Positions 35,737-47,015 are shown, counted from the first letter of the stretch. The stretch is 64,000 bases of DNA from Oreohelix idahoensis (GCA_024509875.1 JAMPIV010017775.1:248001-312000); one strand, 5' to 3'. Notes: generated by a model from the letters alone, not told the origin. Program-made: numbers and translations.

Positions 35737-37062
35737 TGTTAAGAACAGAACTGGTGTAAAGGGACGTAAATTTGAGTATGTTAGAAGACAAGTTAGATTC
35801 TGAGTTGGAGCACTTGTTTGCTTGTTGGCTGTTGAATTGTTTTGAAAATATCTCGTGGTAGTTTCGAGAGATAGATTACAGATAGCGTGGAAAAACGCTG
35901 ATCATCTCAAGTAGTGAGATATATTTATTCTGTATCGTTTTGAGCGGCGTGCGAATAGCTCGCGGCTAGCCCGCAGATGATTGATTGACTGAGTTGTGTT
36001 GACCGTGAGGAAGTCTCGTGACTGCTTTTGAGCGGAACGAGTGTGTTATCTGAGTAGTGTGTCCTGGGCGTTGACTGGAGAGAGTCAGCCCTGTAAGTGT
36101 GTGTCTGCGCAGAGCACTATGGAAATGGCTAGCGATGGATTTCGCTGTGTTTTTGGATAAGTGGATATTTGATGTGAAGATGTTAGAGGCCTTGATATGT
36201 ACAGGCCAGTATTTCCTAGTAGAGGATATTTCGTGAAGATGTTATTTAAGGCCAATATTTCACGTGATGACATTATGAGTTAATTGTAAACTGCGTGCAG
36301 GCAGTATTTTGAGTACTAAGGCCATGATTTCACGTAATGACATTATGAGTTATTTGTAAACTGCGTGTAGGCAGTATTTTGAGTACTAAAGCCATGATTT
36401 CACGTGATGACATTATGAGTTATTTGTAAACTGCAGTGTAGGCAGTATTTTGAGTACTATGGCCAATATTTCACGTGATGACATTATGAGTTATTTGTAA
36501 ACTGCAGTGTAGGCCGTATTTTGAGTACTATGGCCAATATTTCACGTGATGACATTATGAGTTATTTGTAAACTGCGTGTGGGCAGTATTTTGAGTACTA
36601 TGGCCAATATTTCACGTGATGACAGTATGAGTTATTTGTAAACTGCGTGTGGGCAGTTCTCTTTGGATTGTTATGAGAGGTGGAGACATTGTTCGGCCAT
36701 ATTAGGCTAAACTGCTGAGTGGGCAGTTCTCTTGGATATTTTGAGATGTGTTTTGTAACCTGTATTTCTTGATGTCATTTGTATGGTGTTGTGGCGTGAA
36801 TAAACCGTTATTAAAACGTCACCAGCAGCTTCACTCCTTCCATGACTTTCACGTGCGTTATTGTGGTGTATTACTGAATCAACACACGCCCTCTGCTGAC
36901 ATTCCAGACGCAGTGACATAGTAGTTACACATACTTATAAATAGCCCTGTGTGGGCGAAGTCGTACTACAGAACCTCGACTTAGATTTATTACTAGCCTA
37001 TGTGGCGATGATGTAGACTTGAACACACATACCGTTGAAACATAACCACACTACTTTTATCA
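35737..37062 (+). repeat. right LTR of the gag-only element, with expanded 70-bp array
   Basis: It matches the left LTR closely but is 279 bp longer. Six 70-71-bp units (starts near 36250, 36320, 36390, 36461, 36532, 36602) replace the two of the left LTR. A 16-bp segment present at about 30515 is missing here. Five of six units keep TCACGTGA; unit two has CACGTAA. The end CTTTTATCA is followed by the AGGAT duplication. Confidence 0.92.
36250..36655. repeat. 70-bp tandem repeat with TCACGTGA palindromes, 6 copies
   Basis: Each unit reads GGCCAATATTTCACGTGATG, then ACATTATGAGTTATTTGTAA, then ACTGCGTG...TTTTGAGTACTA. TCACGTGA is the palindromic E-box of the M-box/CLEAR type recognised by bHLH-zip factors. 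Whether it is used here is inference. The position within the LTR is compatible with U3 enhancer repeats. Confidence 0.95.
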
Positions 37063-38384
37063 AGGATAATGCTGCTTCTAACTCAAGGGATTGTTCACAA
37101 GATATACAGAAAAGCGAGAACAATGCTGCATTGGCTGAGCACGTTAACTCTAGTATCTGTCGTCAACTTTTGTGAAGGATTATGTAATATAATTTTAGCT
37201 CGTACAAGCTCCCAGCTGAGTTAATTGAGCAAATTTCCTCTTATTATTATTTATAGCTCTGTTTGATTGTATTTAAAAAATTGTCTGAGACATACGGATG
37301 TAGTACATTCAACATGATTAAATCATCTTTAGATTTGTCTGTATATAAGTAACAAATTTAATAATCAATTATGTTTAACAGTTATAAAAAATGAATAATT
37401 GTTTAGAAAAAGTATTCATCACAGTGTGATGTTATGAGTTTCAAAAATGGACAGTTCAATTGACAGCTTTTAAGTTTTACATAGCTGCAAATAGTTGTTT
37501 CTGCTCCCGCTGATGTTTGGATTTTTTTAGATAGATGACTGGATCCCTCGTGTCCCTTGTCAAGATTTAAGAGTTGCGGCAGGTTCCAAGTAGACGCAGG
37601 GAGAAACTGCAAAGCTGGTCCCACGTCTCTAAGACCCGTCTGATGATGGTGTCTAGCGTCGACTTCAGGCCACTTGTAATCTCACTTGTTCCAGAAATAG
37701 TACCCTCAACTATTACCACCAACTAGTATGGCAAAAAAGGGAAACGAATACTCTCTGTGTATTGAGTTTCCCGACACATACTTATGTGTCCCCCTCTTTT
37801 CATTCCACCATCCCATCCATCTCAGAACTTTTACCCTCTCTGAGAATTATTCTTAATCCCAGTGGGCGAAAACTATCCTCACATTTAAAATGAATTATAT
37901 TTTTCACGTTAGTTGACAACTTTAACAATATAGTTTGAATATGTTTACATTTACATCGGTTGAAAAGGTTGTAATCTTTCATTACAAATAGAATGAATAT
38001 GTTTTACATTTACACTGGTTGAAAAGGTTGAAACTTTCATTACATTTCGAGTGAATTTGTTTTACATTTACACTGGTTGAAAAGTTTAATAATATAAGAA
38101 GTGTGTACATTATTTCTTTCATAATTCCAGTTCTGCTCCATATGGAACTTGGGACTACCTCTGCTTTTGGTTCTTTCTCGCAATAAAGCAGTCACCAGCC
38201 CTGGCAGTGGTGGTTCATGAAATCATCATTCTATATGCTGAGGCGAGCCTCAAATGCCTTGGACATCCAGTAGCAATTTTCAGATATTAATATTCACATG
38301 TAAATATATACACATTAGTTCACATGTTAATGATGCAAAATTTAGAATTTAAAATGTACAACTTACGCCAATCTTTAGGCTCAC
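37063..38384 (-). repeat. GTAAGTTG-family copy C, main part
   Basis: On the minus strand it begins after AAAGATTGGC with GTAAGTTG (38366) and follows copy A through GGCTCGCCTCAGCATATAGA, CACCACTGCCAGGGCTGG, GGTAGTCCCAAGTTCCATAT, GGTCTTAGAGACG and AGCGGGAGCAGAAAC to AATGCAGCATTGTTCTCGC. It contains a local tandem of TTTTCAACCAGTGTAAATGT at 37950-38090 (three units). The remainder of the copy lies at 29731-29840 beyond the LTR element. Confidence 0.75.
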
Positions 38385-38610
38385 CGACTGCTGGCTCAGA
38401 GAAATAGATTAAGGCAGCTTGACGATGCCTTTTACAAGTGGTCTTGGGTGTTGTTATTTTAGCAATAAGTTCCCACTTTTGACTTTGTGTTTCAGTTCTC
38501 TCAGATTCCGGTTTGCCGTATTTAAATGGTAGCGATGTCCAGGGCTCTAAGTCCTTAAAATGCTCCAACAAAGTCCGGTCTGTTATTATTCTTAACTCTG
38601 GCAAGGTCTT

Positions 38611-38642
<32 letters not shown>

Positions 38643-38661
38643 GCGCGAGGTGAATTTTCAC
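38320..38661 (-). CDS. unrecognised minus-strand open frame (possible exon), hypothetical
   Basis: After a lysine run encoded by (A)30, the frame reads LPELRIITDRTLLEHFKDLE, PWTSLPFKYGKPESERTE, WELIAKITTPKTTCKRHRQA and FSEPAVGEPKDWRKLYI. Codon use and lack of stops suggest real or recently real coding. I do not recognise a family. GTAAGTTG at 38366 could be a splice donor after GEPKDW, or the frame may end 45 bp later at a TGA. Copy A shows a similar QDWRKL reading at its edge, so part of this exon travels with the repeat family. Start codon uncertain. Confidence 0.35.
38612..38641 (-). repeat. 30-bp poly(T) on the plus strand (poly(A) on minus)
   Basis: A pure run of 30 T, that is poly(A) on the minus strand, separates the 38786-39334 open frame from the 38320-38661 frame. 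It could be the tail of a retroposed transcript on the minus strand. No AATAAA was seen 10-30 bp upstream, nor a clear target duplication. Confidence 0.9.
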
Positions 38662-38785
38662 ACTGTTCTAACCTGGCTAAAGTGTCAGGTTACATTGCAT
38701 GTCTTCCCCCACATTTGTTTGTTACGATGTTAAGCAGGGCTCCAATCGGAAGGGGTGGTGTGCCTTCATTCTAAATGTCTGCCAA

Positions 38786-39334
38786 TCATTTCAAACATGC
38801 GTGTTTTTTGGGGTAATTCAAATTATTTCCACATGGAAATTTCTGCGTGTTACTGCAAAGGTCATGTCTCCCAAATATGAAATGAAAACATCCGATCCTC
38901 TTTTGGCAATGTTTTCTCAAACACAACATCTTACTTTCATTAAAAGTAATGTCTTTGTAACAAGGTGTACCTGAAATGATTATGTCATTCTTGTCTGTCC
39001 AGAAATGTGTCGCGAAGGCGAGTAATCTAACTTCCCGTTGCTTGCGCAAACAAAATTCTTCGTTTACCCATCTGGTCGAGGAAGGCACATCAGCCTTATC
39101 AGCGATTAAACAAATTCGCTGTGCGATTTTAGTGCAAATCCGTAGCCTGATGTCGGTCACACCCGAAATTTTCCAACATGATTGTCGGTTAATATTATCC
39201 CATCCGTTTCCTTTTCCAGCAGGGATGAACGGGTAAACAAATAGACATGACGTCTTATCACTGAGAGGAGTGTAAGAAGATTTGAAAGTACTAAACTCCT
39301 GCTTGATAGCAGGGAAAGAAAATGTGCCGACCAC
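38786..39334 (-). CDS. unrecognised cysteine-rich 182-codon open frame, hypothetical
   Basis: The minus-strand frame contains DKTSCLFVYPFIPAGKGNGW, INRQSCWKISG, LRICTKIAQRICLIADKAD, STRWVNEEFCLRKQ, TPCYKDITFNE and HDLCSNTQKFPCGNN. About a dozen cysteines are spread through it. It has no stops over 549 bp in AT-rich DNA, making chance less likely. I do not recognise a domain. Lying 3' of it on the minus strand is 140 bp and a (A)30 run, so it could be a retrocopied mRNA end or an exon of a host gene. No signal peptide or membrane segment is evident. Confidence 0.4.
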   Translation of the reverse strand: MVGTFSFPAIKQEFSTFKSSYTPLSDKTSCLFVYPFIPAGKGNGWDNINRQSCWKISGVTDIRLRICTKIAQRICLIADKADVPSSTRWVNEEFCLRKQREVRLLAFATHFWTDKNDIIISGTPCYKDITFNESKMLCLRKHCQKRIGCFHFIFGRHDLCSNTQKFPCGNNLNYPKKHACLK

Positions 39335-39383
39335 AGAAAAGCAAGTAATTTAGTCCACTCAAAAAATGTAGCTAAATACTGCC

Positions 39384-41209
39384 GGAGAGAAAAAGAGATC
39401 GACCCAAAATTTATGTGACACAGCTGGCAAAGAGGTATAGTACCACAGGTATGGACAGACGCTATACTGATTCCAATACCAAAGAAGGATAAAGATCAAA
39501 CAGAACTAGATGGATTCAGACCTATCAGTCTACTTAGCTGCGTAGGAAAGCTGATGGAGCACATAATGATGTAGCATCTGGAAGAAAAACATCTCTTAGC
39601 CCCACAGCAAGCAGGATTCAGGAAACACAGATCTACTGAAGACCCCACATATATAGCTCAGAAAAATGAGGACTCCTTCCAAGAGGAAAAGCACATGTTG
39701 GTGGTTTGGGTGAACGTAGAAAAAAGCATTTGGCAAAGCGTGGAAAGAGAGACTGAATGTCATGCTGCAAAGAAATGAAGTATGTGGGAGAATTACAAAT
39801 GGATCACTACATTGAGAACAGAACTGCCAAAGTACAACTACAAGGGCAGACCAGTAGGAAGATGATATTGGAGCAGGGTGTTCCCCAAGGGGGAATCCTG
39901 TCACCCACGTTGTTCCTCGCGTACATAAATGACATATCAGAATATTCCGAGAAGAACCCACAATGCCTCCTTGCTGACGACTTAGCCATGTGAATTTCAG
40001 AAGAATATATCACAACGGCAAGCATTCGGATGCTGCAAGGCCTAACATCTGCGTTAAGAGTGGGCTAAAGCATCACTAGTGAAGATAAATGAAAAGAAAA
40101 CAACGTTCACAGTGTTTTCCATCTCAAATAAACTACATAGCTTCAAATTAATGATAAATGGGAAAAATGTACATCTGGATGAAAACCCAAACTACTTTGG
40201 CTATTACCTTAATCGTCACTTGACTTGAAAAACCCAGATTGAAAGAAACAGGACAAGAACAAGACAGAGAATGGCAATCGTAAAAAAAAACGTACTGAAA
40301 CAGCTTGGATAACTGATGAGAGTTGCGCTAAAGAAGCTATACACTGGGCGAGTGAGACCAGTCCTAGAATAGGGCATTGTAGCATGGTGAACAGTAACTA
40401 AAACTTTGATAAAATAAACAGAATCCAAAACCAAGCAATGAGAATCATAACGGGGGGGGGGGGGGGGCCATGAAAGCAGCCCCAACTGAAGAGTTTGAAA
40501 AGATTACATACATCCAGCCAATTGGGGGATAGAAGAGATATCAGAGCCCAGCTTCAAGCCGATAAATTCAGGAAGGGGAAGACTGAAGTGAAGCAACTTT
40601 GTTGAATCAGTCATAACAAAGATGACAGCAGACGCCATAAACGGCAATATCAACAGCTAAGCCCATCTACACTGCACACAAGCTACCAGTTTGGAAACAA
40701 CATCGCTTCCCTGAAATGATAGAAAATATTCAAGGGATTGAGAGAAAGAGCAGCCAGAATGAAACAGAAAGAAGAGTCATAAACACAAAATACACAGAGA
40801 AACATTACCCAAGAAACATTTGGATCCATGCATACACAGAAGGATCTGCAACAAATGCAACAGAAGATTGGGGTGGAGGAGTATGTTTCAACTTAAGCAA
40901 TGTCACTCAAAAATGTTGTCAGTCGTAACAGGAAAATTCTTAAGTAACTTCAGAGCAGAAGCAGAGGCCTTAAAAACTGCAGCAGAAGTACTAATGGCAG
41001 AAGAAAGCTCAGAGAGAAAAGTAGCTATCTTCACAGATGCTCTGTCAGTACCTGCAACGCTGAATAATCAAAATAATGCCAACCTTGTTGACATAAGAGT
41101 AACACTTCACAAACTATGTCAACAATTCAAAAGAATTATGATACAGTGGATCCCTTTTCACTGCAACATCCCCGTAAATGAAGAAGCTGCCAGATTTGGC
41201 AAAGTGTGA
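39384..41209 (+). pseudogene. decayed LINE with RT and RNase H domains (Jockey-like)
   Basis: RT blocks are VWTDAILIPIPKKDKDQ, GFRPISLLSCVGKLME and LAPQQAGFRKHRSTED near 39440-39640. GVPQGGILSPTLFLAYIND lies at 39880-39930, followed by CLLADDLAM (YADD-like box changed to LADD). RNase H blocks at 40820-41190 are IWIHAYTEGSATN, NFRAEAEALKTAAEVL, VAIFTDALSV and IQWIPFHCNIPVNEEA. The pieces occupy several frames. Frameshifts near 39690, 39990, 40240 and 40930 and a run of 16 G at 40452-40467 break it. The endonuclease domain is missing. It resembles the 9.75-11.8 kb relic in layout but not closely in sequence. Confidence 0.85.
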
Positions 41210-42924
41210 CCGGATGGCCTACTATGATAGCATTATTCGTGCTAACTAACCTATTAGAATAAGTACAGTATAAACAAAACATAAGTAGAAATCCTTAGAG
41301 CCGGCCCTGGTTTTATAAAGGTATTTTCAGTAACATAAAGCTATTTATGAACCGAAACTGAAACTAAAATGTTTTCGTAAATGGCCAGCCTTTTTATGGT
41401 GGGAGTTGCATAGCAACGATTGACGTCATCTCATTTACATAGGCTTAGTTAAATTTTATGACAAGTAGGAAGCTAATGAAATAATTCTTTATGACTTCTT
41501 ATAACCAATCGAAAGTGGCTAGTCTCCGCACCACTTTCTAGCTCAGCCAAAAATCCTAGACTTTAGATCAGTTCCTGATAGACAGCCATTGATGATGGTC
41601 GCTTGTAGATTCTGATGGAGGGTCCGTGTTCGAGATTACTCTCGGAACTACAGTAACACCGGCTTTCTTATAAGTATACTGAGGACTTCAGAAGAGAAAC
41701 CTACAGTAGGTTTTTACATTAGTAAAGAAGAGAATATCAGTTGTGCATTCTCTAATATATTGATACCTCGTAAGTACATCTCGCATTAACTTACACATTT
41801 TTCAGAAAATATTCATCTCCTGCATCTGAATCCAAATGTCCCTAGAAGTGACTAATACTGAACGACAGTTATTGGAGATATTAAAGAAGGTAGAAGCCTC
41901 TCTCTCTCAATTGCGGCCAAGAAAGAAATAAATAATAAGGAGAAATCAGGGTATTGTCAAGGAATTTATGAACCTAATTCTCTTGACATAAGAGATGGTA
42001 CATGCAGACTTCACATTTTTGGAAGAGGTCTAACTATTGTTGTTGAACTGACGTTAATCTTGGATATTATATTTTGTTAATAAATGTTTTGAAATGGATC
42101 CCTATGCCCTTGACTTGCTTACTACTGTTGAAATAATATTTGTTGGCAATTAATATACAACTACTGCTCACACGACCTACCATCTGAGAAGGAACTGAAC
42201 GAACCTGAAATAAAAATCTTCGATCAAGAATAAACATCTCTGGAGGGATTGTCCTGTATCTCTTAACTTGGACGATAGACAAAGTGTTGGAAAATACTAC
42301 TGGGTTAGCCATCAGCCACCTGGTAGGGTAATACCCAAACTAATAACTACTGCCACTTCTGAGTGGCTCTGTAAGGCAACGGCTACATACTCCCTAAGTG
42401 GTGCCGTGAAGCCCAACGGCTACAAAAGGAAAGCGGAAAACTACCTCAATTTGACAAAAACTTAACCACCGCTTTCTGTGAACATATTCAAGTTGGCGTC
42501 TGATGGTGAACGAAGAAATACTAATGACAAGAACCAGATCATTGTCAGTGTTTTAAACAAGATATATGATAAAAATGCTGGTGATAATGACACATTGAGG
42601 AAGCCCGTTGATAATATTACAAGGTAGTCCTTGTTCTGCAATTCCTAGGGTAAGACGGGTAGAGACAGGGCGATAATCACATGAATAACACAACTGGAGA
42701 AGCAGATGAAAGGAATAATGAAGACATGGAAAGCGCTGACACGGTTGGCGCTGAATAGGAAGACTTGGCGTGAATATGTTTAAAGGCATATGCTCCTTAG
42801 GGCGCTGAAGGGTGAAGAATGAATTAAAATAATATCTATTTATAAAACCTCTACACCTCACTGTAGAAGGGGAACGACTAAGTAAGTAAGTCTATTTATA
42901 AAGTTGTAGAGATGAGAAAAAAAG
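41210..42924. other. no gene recognised
   Basis: About 1.7 kb with no recognisable coding sequence. The first part may be 3' UTR of the preceding LINE relic. A partly repeated AAGTGGTGCCGTGAAGCCCA / GAGTGGCTCTGTAAGGCAAC pair lies near 42360-42420. Confidence 0.35.
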
Positions 42925-42926
42925 TA

Positions 42927-43317
42927 CAGGGTGGTCATAAAGTCTTTCCCTGATTTCAAATTTTTACGAGATCCTCCAGAAGTTAAAAGCATCAAAGCTT
43001 GGTATATAAAGTTTACGGACACTGGCAGCGTCGGTGACATGCCCAGAGCAGGTAGGCTTCGTGTGAGTGAAGAAACTTTGGACGCAGTGCGCACGGCGTT
43101 TCAAAGCAGTCCTCAGAAATCAACCTATCGTGCCCAAAGAGAACTTGCAATCCCTCGAATATTAGTGTTGAAAATCGGAAATGTTGAAATCTACAAATAG
43201 CATTAAAAAAACTGTTTTAGTTCTGGAATAATTTCCAAAAAAAAACCAAGTGTCTCTGCACAGAATACTTTTTTTTTTTAATTTTTGAAATCAGGGAAAG
43301 ACTTTATGACCACCCTG
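42927..43317 (+). mobile_element. 391-bp Tc1/mariner-type mini-element with TIRs
   Basis: Near-perfect terminal inverted repeats of about 35 bp start CAGGGTGGTCATAAAGTCTT and continue TCCCTGATTTCAAA. TA flanks both ends (42925-42926 and 43318-43319). The interior keeps a helix-turn-helix N-terminus (see next entry). The TA target and TIRs identify a Tc1/mariner (IS630) superfamily deletion derivative. Confidence 0.9.
42931..43200 (+). pseudogene. transposase N-terminal HTH remnant
   Basis: The 89-codon frame begins inside the left TIR. It contains IKAWYIKFTDTGSVGDMPRA, then GRLRVSEETLDAVRTAFQ and a SPQKSTYRAQRELAIPR stretch, typical of the paired-like helix-turn-helix (DUF4817-like) start of mariner-type transposases. 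The catalytic domain is deleted and the frame stops at 43198. It could at most bind TIRs. Confidence 0.75.
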
Positions 43318-43319
43318 TA

Positions 43320-44429
43320 TATCTTCCTCTTTGGGCATGAGATAATAAGACGAGAACTTGATGGTGAAAAACCCGAGAAGAAATACATTAAACACCTTCA
43401 TTATTTACCTTTGCTCTCCTTACAGAGCACCGAGCCACAACTGCAGCAAGTCTAAGATACTATACAACTAGTTAATAAGCTGCATTGGTACATCACTGCT
43501 CTCATATTTGTTTAGCACTTTCATTTAGGCAAATTTGTTTCGAGCTAGTTATTTGTGTCAGTCTATTTCTACTCTGAGGAAGGGTGTGTGAGACAGAAAT
43601 CTTGCTGAGCTAATTCAATTATCTTCAAGCTTTAACAGTAGCCGTCTCAATTCCCCACAGACTGTAACTATTTCGAAATGCTTTCTTTCTATCTGTGAGT
43701 CTATACTTATTCTTAGAGGTATTTCTAATATAGATTATCGACACTGTCATCTTTACTATTATCACACATCGTTCCACAGTCGATTTCCTGCTATCTCTCT
43801 GACCCAGGGGATTCCAATTGCATAAGTTGTTATGACAACACAAATGATGAAGGCAACAGACATCAAGAGCCCCTTGTAATCCGGGGGGTGGGGCCCTAAG
43901 GGGACACAGAAAGACTACAACTACTGCTCCCTCAGACATATAGGAACAGACGACTAACATGGGGCGGACGAGTAGCAGTCTCATCGTATACAACATATCG
44001 CTACAGAAACAACTGCTGCAAGAGCGCGTGATTTCTTTAGTGCATTCTTTCTACAAGTGGACTAGCTGCCCCAGGGCTGTACTGTCCACAAAGAACGAAA
44101 ATAGAAAAGACGATGATGATGGTGACAAAGATGAAAAACATTAACAGGAACATCATCGCGAAGACAACTCAACACGACACACGAGGATGCCAATTTCTGG
44201 AATATATTCTCTCTGTTATACTCTAAACCTGCTGTGCAGCTAATATAAGTCCCTTCCTCCCAAGGGAAACAAATTGAATTCTTTTCTTTTTGTCAAGTGA
44301 GAATATCCCATTCTATCTCATAAATCGCATGGTGCGCAGAGATTTTGTAATTTTTTTCTCCCAACGGCCACCTTGTATACCATTTTTGGTAATAGGCAGA
44401 TTTCCTCACATCTGCATTATAAATGATAT
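43320..44429. other. no gene recognised
   Basis: Short open frames only, no known motif, no repeats seen. Confidence 0.4.
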
Positions 44430-44870
44430 GTTATTGAAGCTGAGCTTGTTCTTTTTTGCAGCCAGCGCCAATGGCGCTACCTACATCATAGATCTATTTT
44501 TAGCCTGTGGCTTTTCAGCCGTTCTGCAATTTGTTGAGTTGGAGTCATGAGCTTCAGTGTCTTTCCTGGGTTTATTTTTCCTGGTTTGGCATGCATTTAG
44601 AGGAGCATCAAATCTGGTAAGTTCATCTAGCAGTGGGAAGAAAACGGGAGGGTGCATATTGTGCGTTCCTCGCCATCTACGGGGCTCTTCAAATATGTAG
44701 GCCTAAAATACTGTGCTCTGGTTCTGGGCTCTCACAAGGGAATCGTCACTTCCTGTAAATAGTAGCTGTCCAGTTCCATTGCGCTGTTAGCTATCCATTG
44801 TGGGGTCCCCTTGTACGAAGCTAAACAGCTACAATTTGGAGTTAAGTCTGGCCTCGGGGTACTGCGATGA
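44430..44870 (-). repeat. (AAC)n-tailed interspersed repeat, copy 3 (diverged, partial)
   Basis: Reverse-complement similarity to copies 1 and 2 is seen through AAGCTGAGCTTGTTC, CATAGATCTATTTTTAGCCT and TGGCTTTTCAGCC. It continues with TGGTTCTGGGCTCTCACAAG and AATCGTCACTTCCTG. The AAC tail is not visible. Divergence is higher than between copies 1 and 2. Confidence 0.6.
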
Positions 44871-45284
44871 TGGGCCTCTGCGGCTCAGTGATCGCCGACC
44901 TTTTGCCAGGTAACTAGAGGATTCAACGTTGCCTTTTCCAAGGATTCAAGACGAAGAGGTAGTTTAGGTTCTAGATTAGTGGTCTAACCCCAGTGTTCAC
45001 GTGACATCAGCAAGAATTCCTTTGCATCCATATAAATCCAACTTATTTGTTGCACATAACACTTAGCAATACTTCAACATATTCTTCAAATTTACAGAGG
45101 TTTCATACATATAGCGAGTATAGTCTGTCATGAGTAAATATGTTTACTGATTGCTTTAAAGCATCACCTTCGGAAGAAATGGACATCCGTTGTGGTGCCA
45201 AAATAAAGCTTAGAAACTGCTCTAGACAGAAACAGTTACCAATAGCGAGTCTGATGATTCTTAATTTCTTTTTCATTTCCGTTT

Positions 45285-45286
<2 letters not shown>
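44871..45286. other. no gene recognised
   Basis: Nothing recognisable in this short gap before the GA microsatellite. Confidence 0.4.

Positions 45287-45342
<56 letters not shown>
45287..45342. repeat. (GA)n microsatellite
   Basis: Uninterrupted AG dinucleotides for about 56 bp. Confidence 0.97.
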
Positions 45343-45344
<2 letters not shown>

Positions 45345-45993
45345 ATGTTCAGGTCATCCACTAATGAGCATCGTAACATTACAAGGTGTTCTTTACTCGA
45401 GAATACCAAGGGTAACAGAAATAGAGAGAAAGACACACGTATACAAACAGTTAGAGAAGAGAAATGGAGGCAGTCACGTGAAAGATGAAGAACAGATGGA
45501 AAGAAATTGAACAGAAGACACCAGCCAGAAAGGCGTGACACTAACTAGTTGAAGCCGTATGCTTCACATGGACCTTACAGTAATATCAGTAAGCAATAGT
45601 TACAGTTTGTGTCTCCACTCATTCGTTTATTCGTCAAAGTTCGCGTTCCGCCTCTCCCCAATGGACCCCTTCTAAATAACACACACCTCAACATGGCGGT
45701 TGTATTGATCGGTCAATATTAAATTACCTTCGTCTTATATTTACTTTGGTATCTAAATAAATGTACGGCGGTTTTCATGAAGTCGTTCTTTGGGGGAGGG
45801 AAGGGGATGATTAATGGGGGTTGGATTTATAACAGGCATTCACTATATGTATCTAACAATGTCGGAGGATGAGGCGGCATTACGAAATACCAGACCAGAG
45901 ACTTCCAGGAACAATATTTTGCCAATTGTGAGACAGTCCTAGGATAGTTAAGGAAAGCTGTACGAAAATTCAGATTAAAGGACCTATCGTCTT
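45343..45993. other. no gene recognised
   Basis: No open frame or repeat of note before the SINE. Confidence 0.4.
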
Positions 45994-46005
45994 CACGTGA
46001 CAGGT

Positions 46006-46282
46006 ACAAAAAGGTAAAGGATCCCGTTATACGCCCATTGAGGCATATTGGGAATATGGTGTTAGGCCCATATTTTCTTGACCATCGAAACACTAGGGGT
46101 GATGTGGTCAGCATCACGCCGGCCGCCTTAACGTTCCCAGAGTTGCTCTGGTACCCACATGGGGCTGGGTTGACCCAGGAGCCGTTTGCGGCCTAAAAAA
46201 ATACCCCACCTCATCTGGGGATCGAACCATAGACCACTGAGCTAGGAAGCCAGTGCACTAACCACTATGCTACCGAGGCTCC
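46006..46282 (-). mobile_element. full-length tRNA-derived SINE with 12-bp target-site duplication
   Basis: CACGTGACAGGT flanks the element at 45994-46005 and 46283-46294. Read on the minus strand, the head has an A-box-like TAGCATAGTGGTTAGTGC and a B-box GGTTCGATCCCC, the internal RNA polymerase III promoter of tRNA genes. The body follows (CCAGAGCAACTCTGGGAACG, GATGCTGACCACATCACCCC), ending in CCTTTACCTTTTTGT. The body is conserved in the fragment at 23173-23338. It may belong to one of the metazoan SINE superfamilies with a conserved central domain, but which one is not determined. Confidence 0.88.
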
Positions 46283-46555
46283 CACGTGACAGGTGCTTAA
46301 TAAAAGGATTGACCGGGATTGAACCACCAATGTTGTAATGATGTACAACAAAAATTTAAGACAAGTGGAACAAGAGTTCAGAAAAATATGTTGGTGTTGG
46401 ATAACATATAAACCAACAAAACTGTTTGGTAACAGTTCAAGGCATTCCTTATTTTGAAAACCCCGAAGGCTTCAAAAAAAGAGTGGGATTTACAAATACA
46501 CAGAGAAGCAGAGAAGGGAATTAGAAACAGGCTTATATATAGATATGTATCATAA

Positions 46556-47015
<460 letters not shown>

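Larger units (their letters stand above)
29841..37062 (+). mobile_element. non-autonomous LTR retrotransposon encoding only gag-like proteins (TR-GAG type)
   Basis: Two long terminal repeats, 29841-30887 and 35737-37062, begin TGTTAAGAAC and end CTTTTATCA. The element is bounded by a perfect 5-bp duplication AGGAT at 29836-29840 and 37063-37067. A polypurine tract (GGGGGTGAGGTAAGA) sits directly before the right LTR. The internal 4.85 kb carries gag-like frames between 31799 and 33478 and no protease, RT, RNase H or integrase. Such elements (TR-GAG, or LARD-like) are known mainly from plants. It would need enzymes from an autonomous partner, which is not identified here. The LTRs are nearly identical apart from tandem-repeat number, so insertion was recent. 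Confidence 0.9.

Noticed and set aside
46200..46282. A tRNA gene
   Set aside because: A and B boxes are present but no cloverleaf or acceptor stem is seen, and the segment is the head of a SINE with a body and target duplication.
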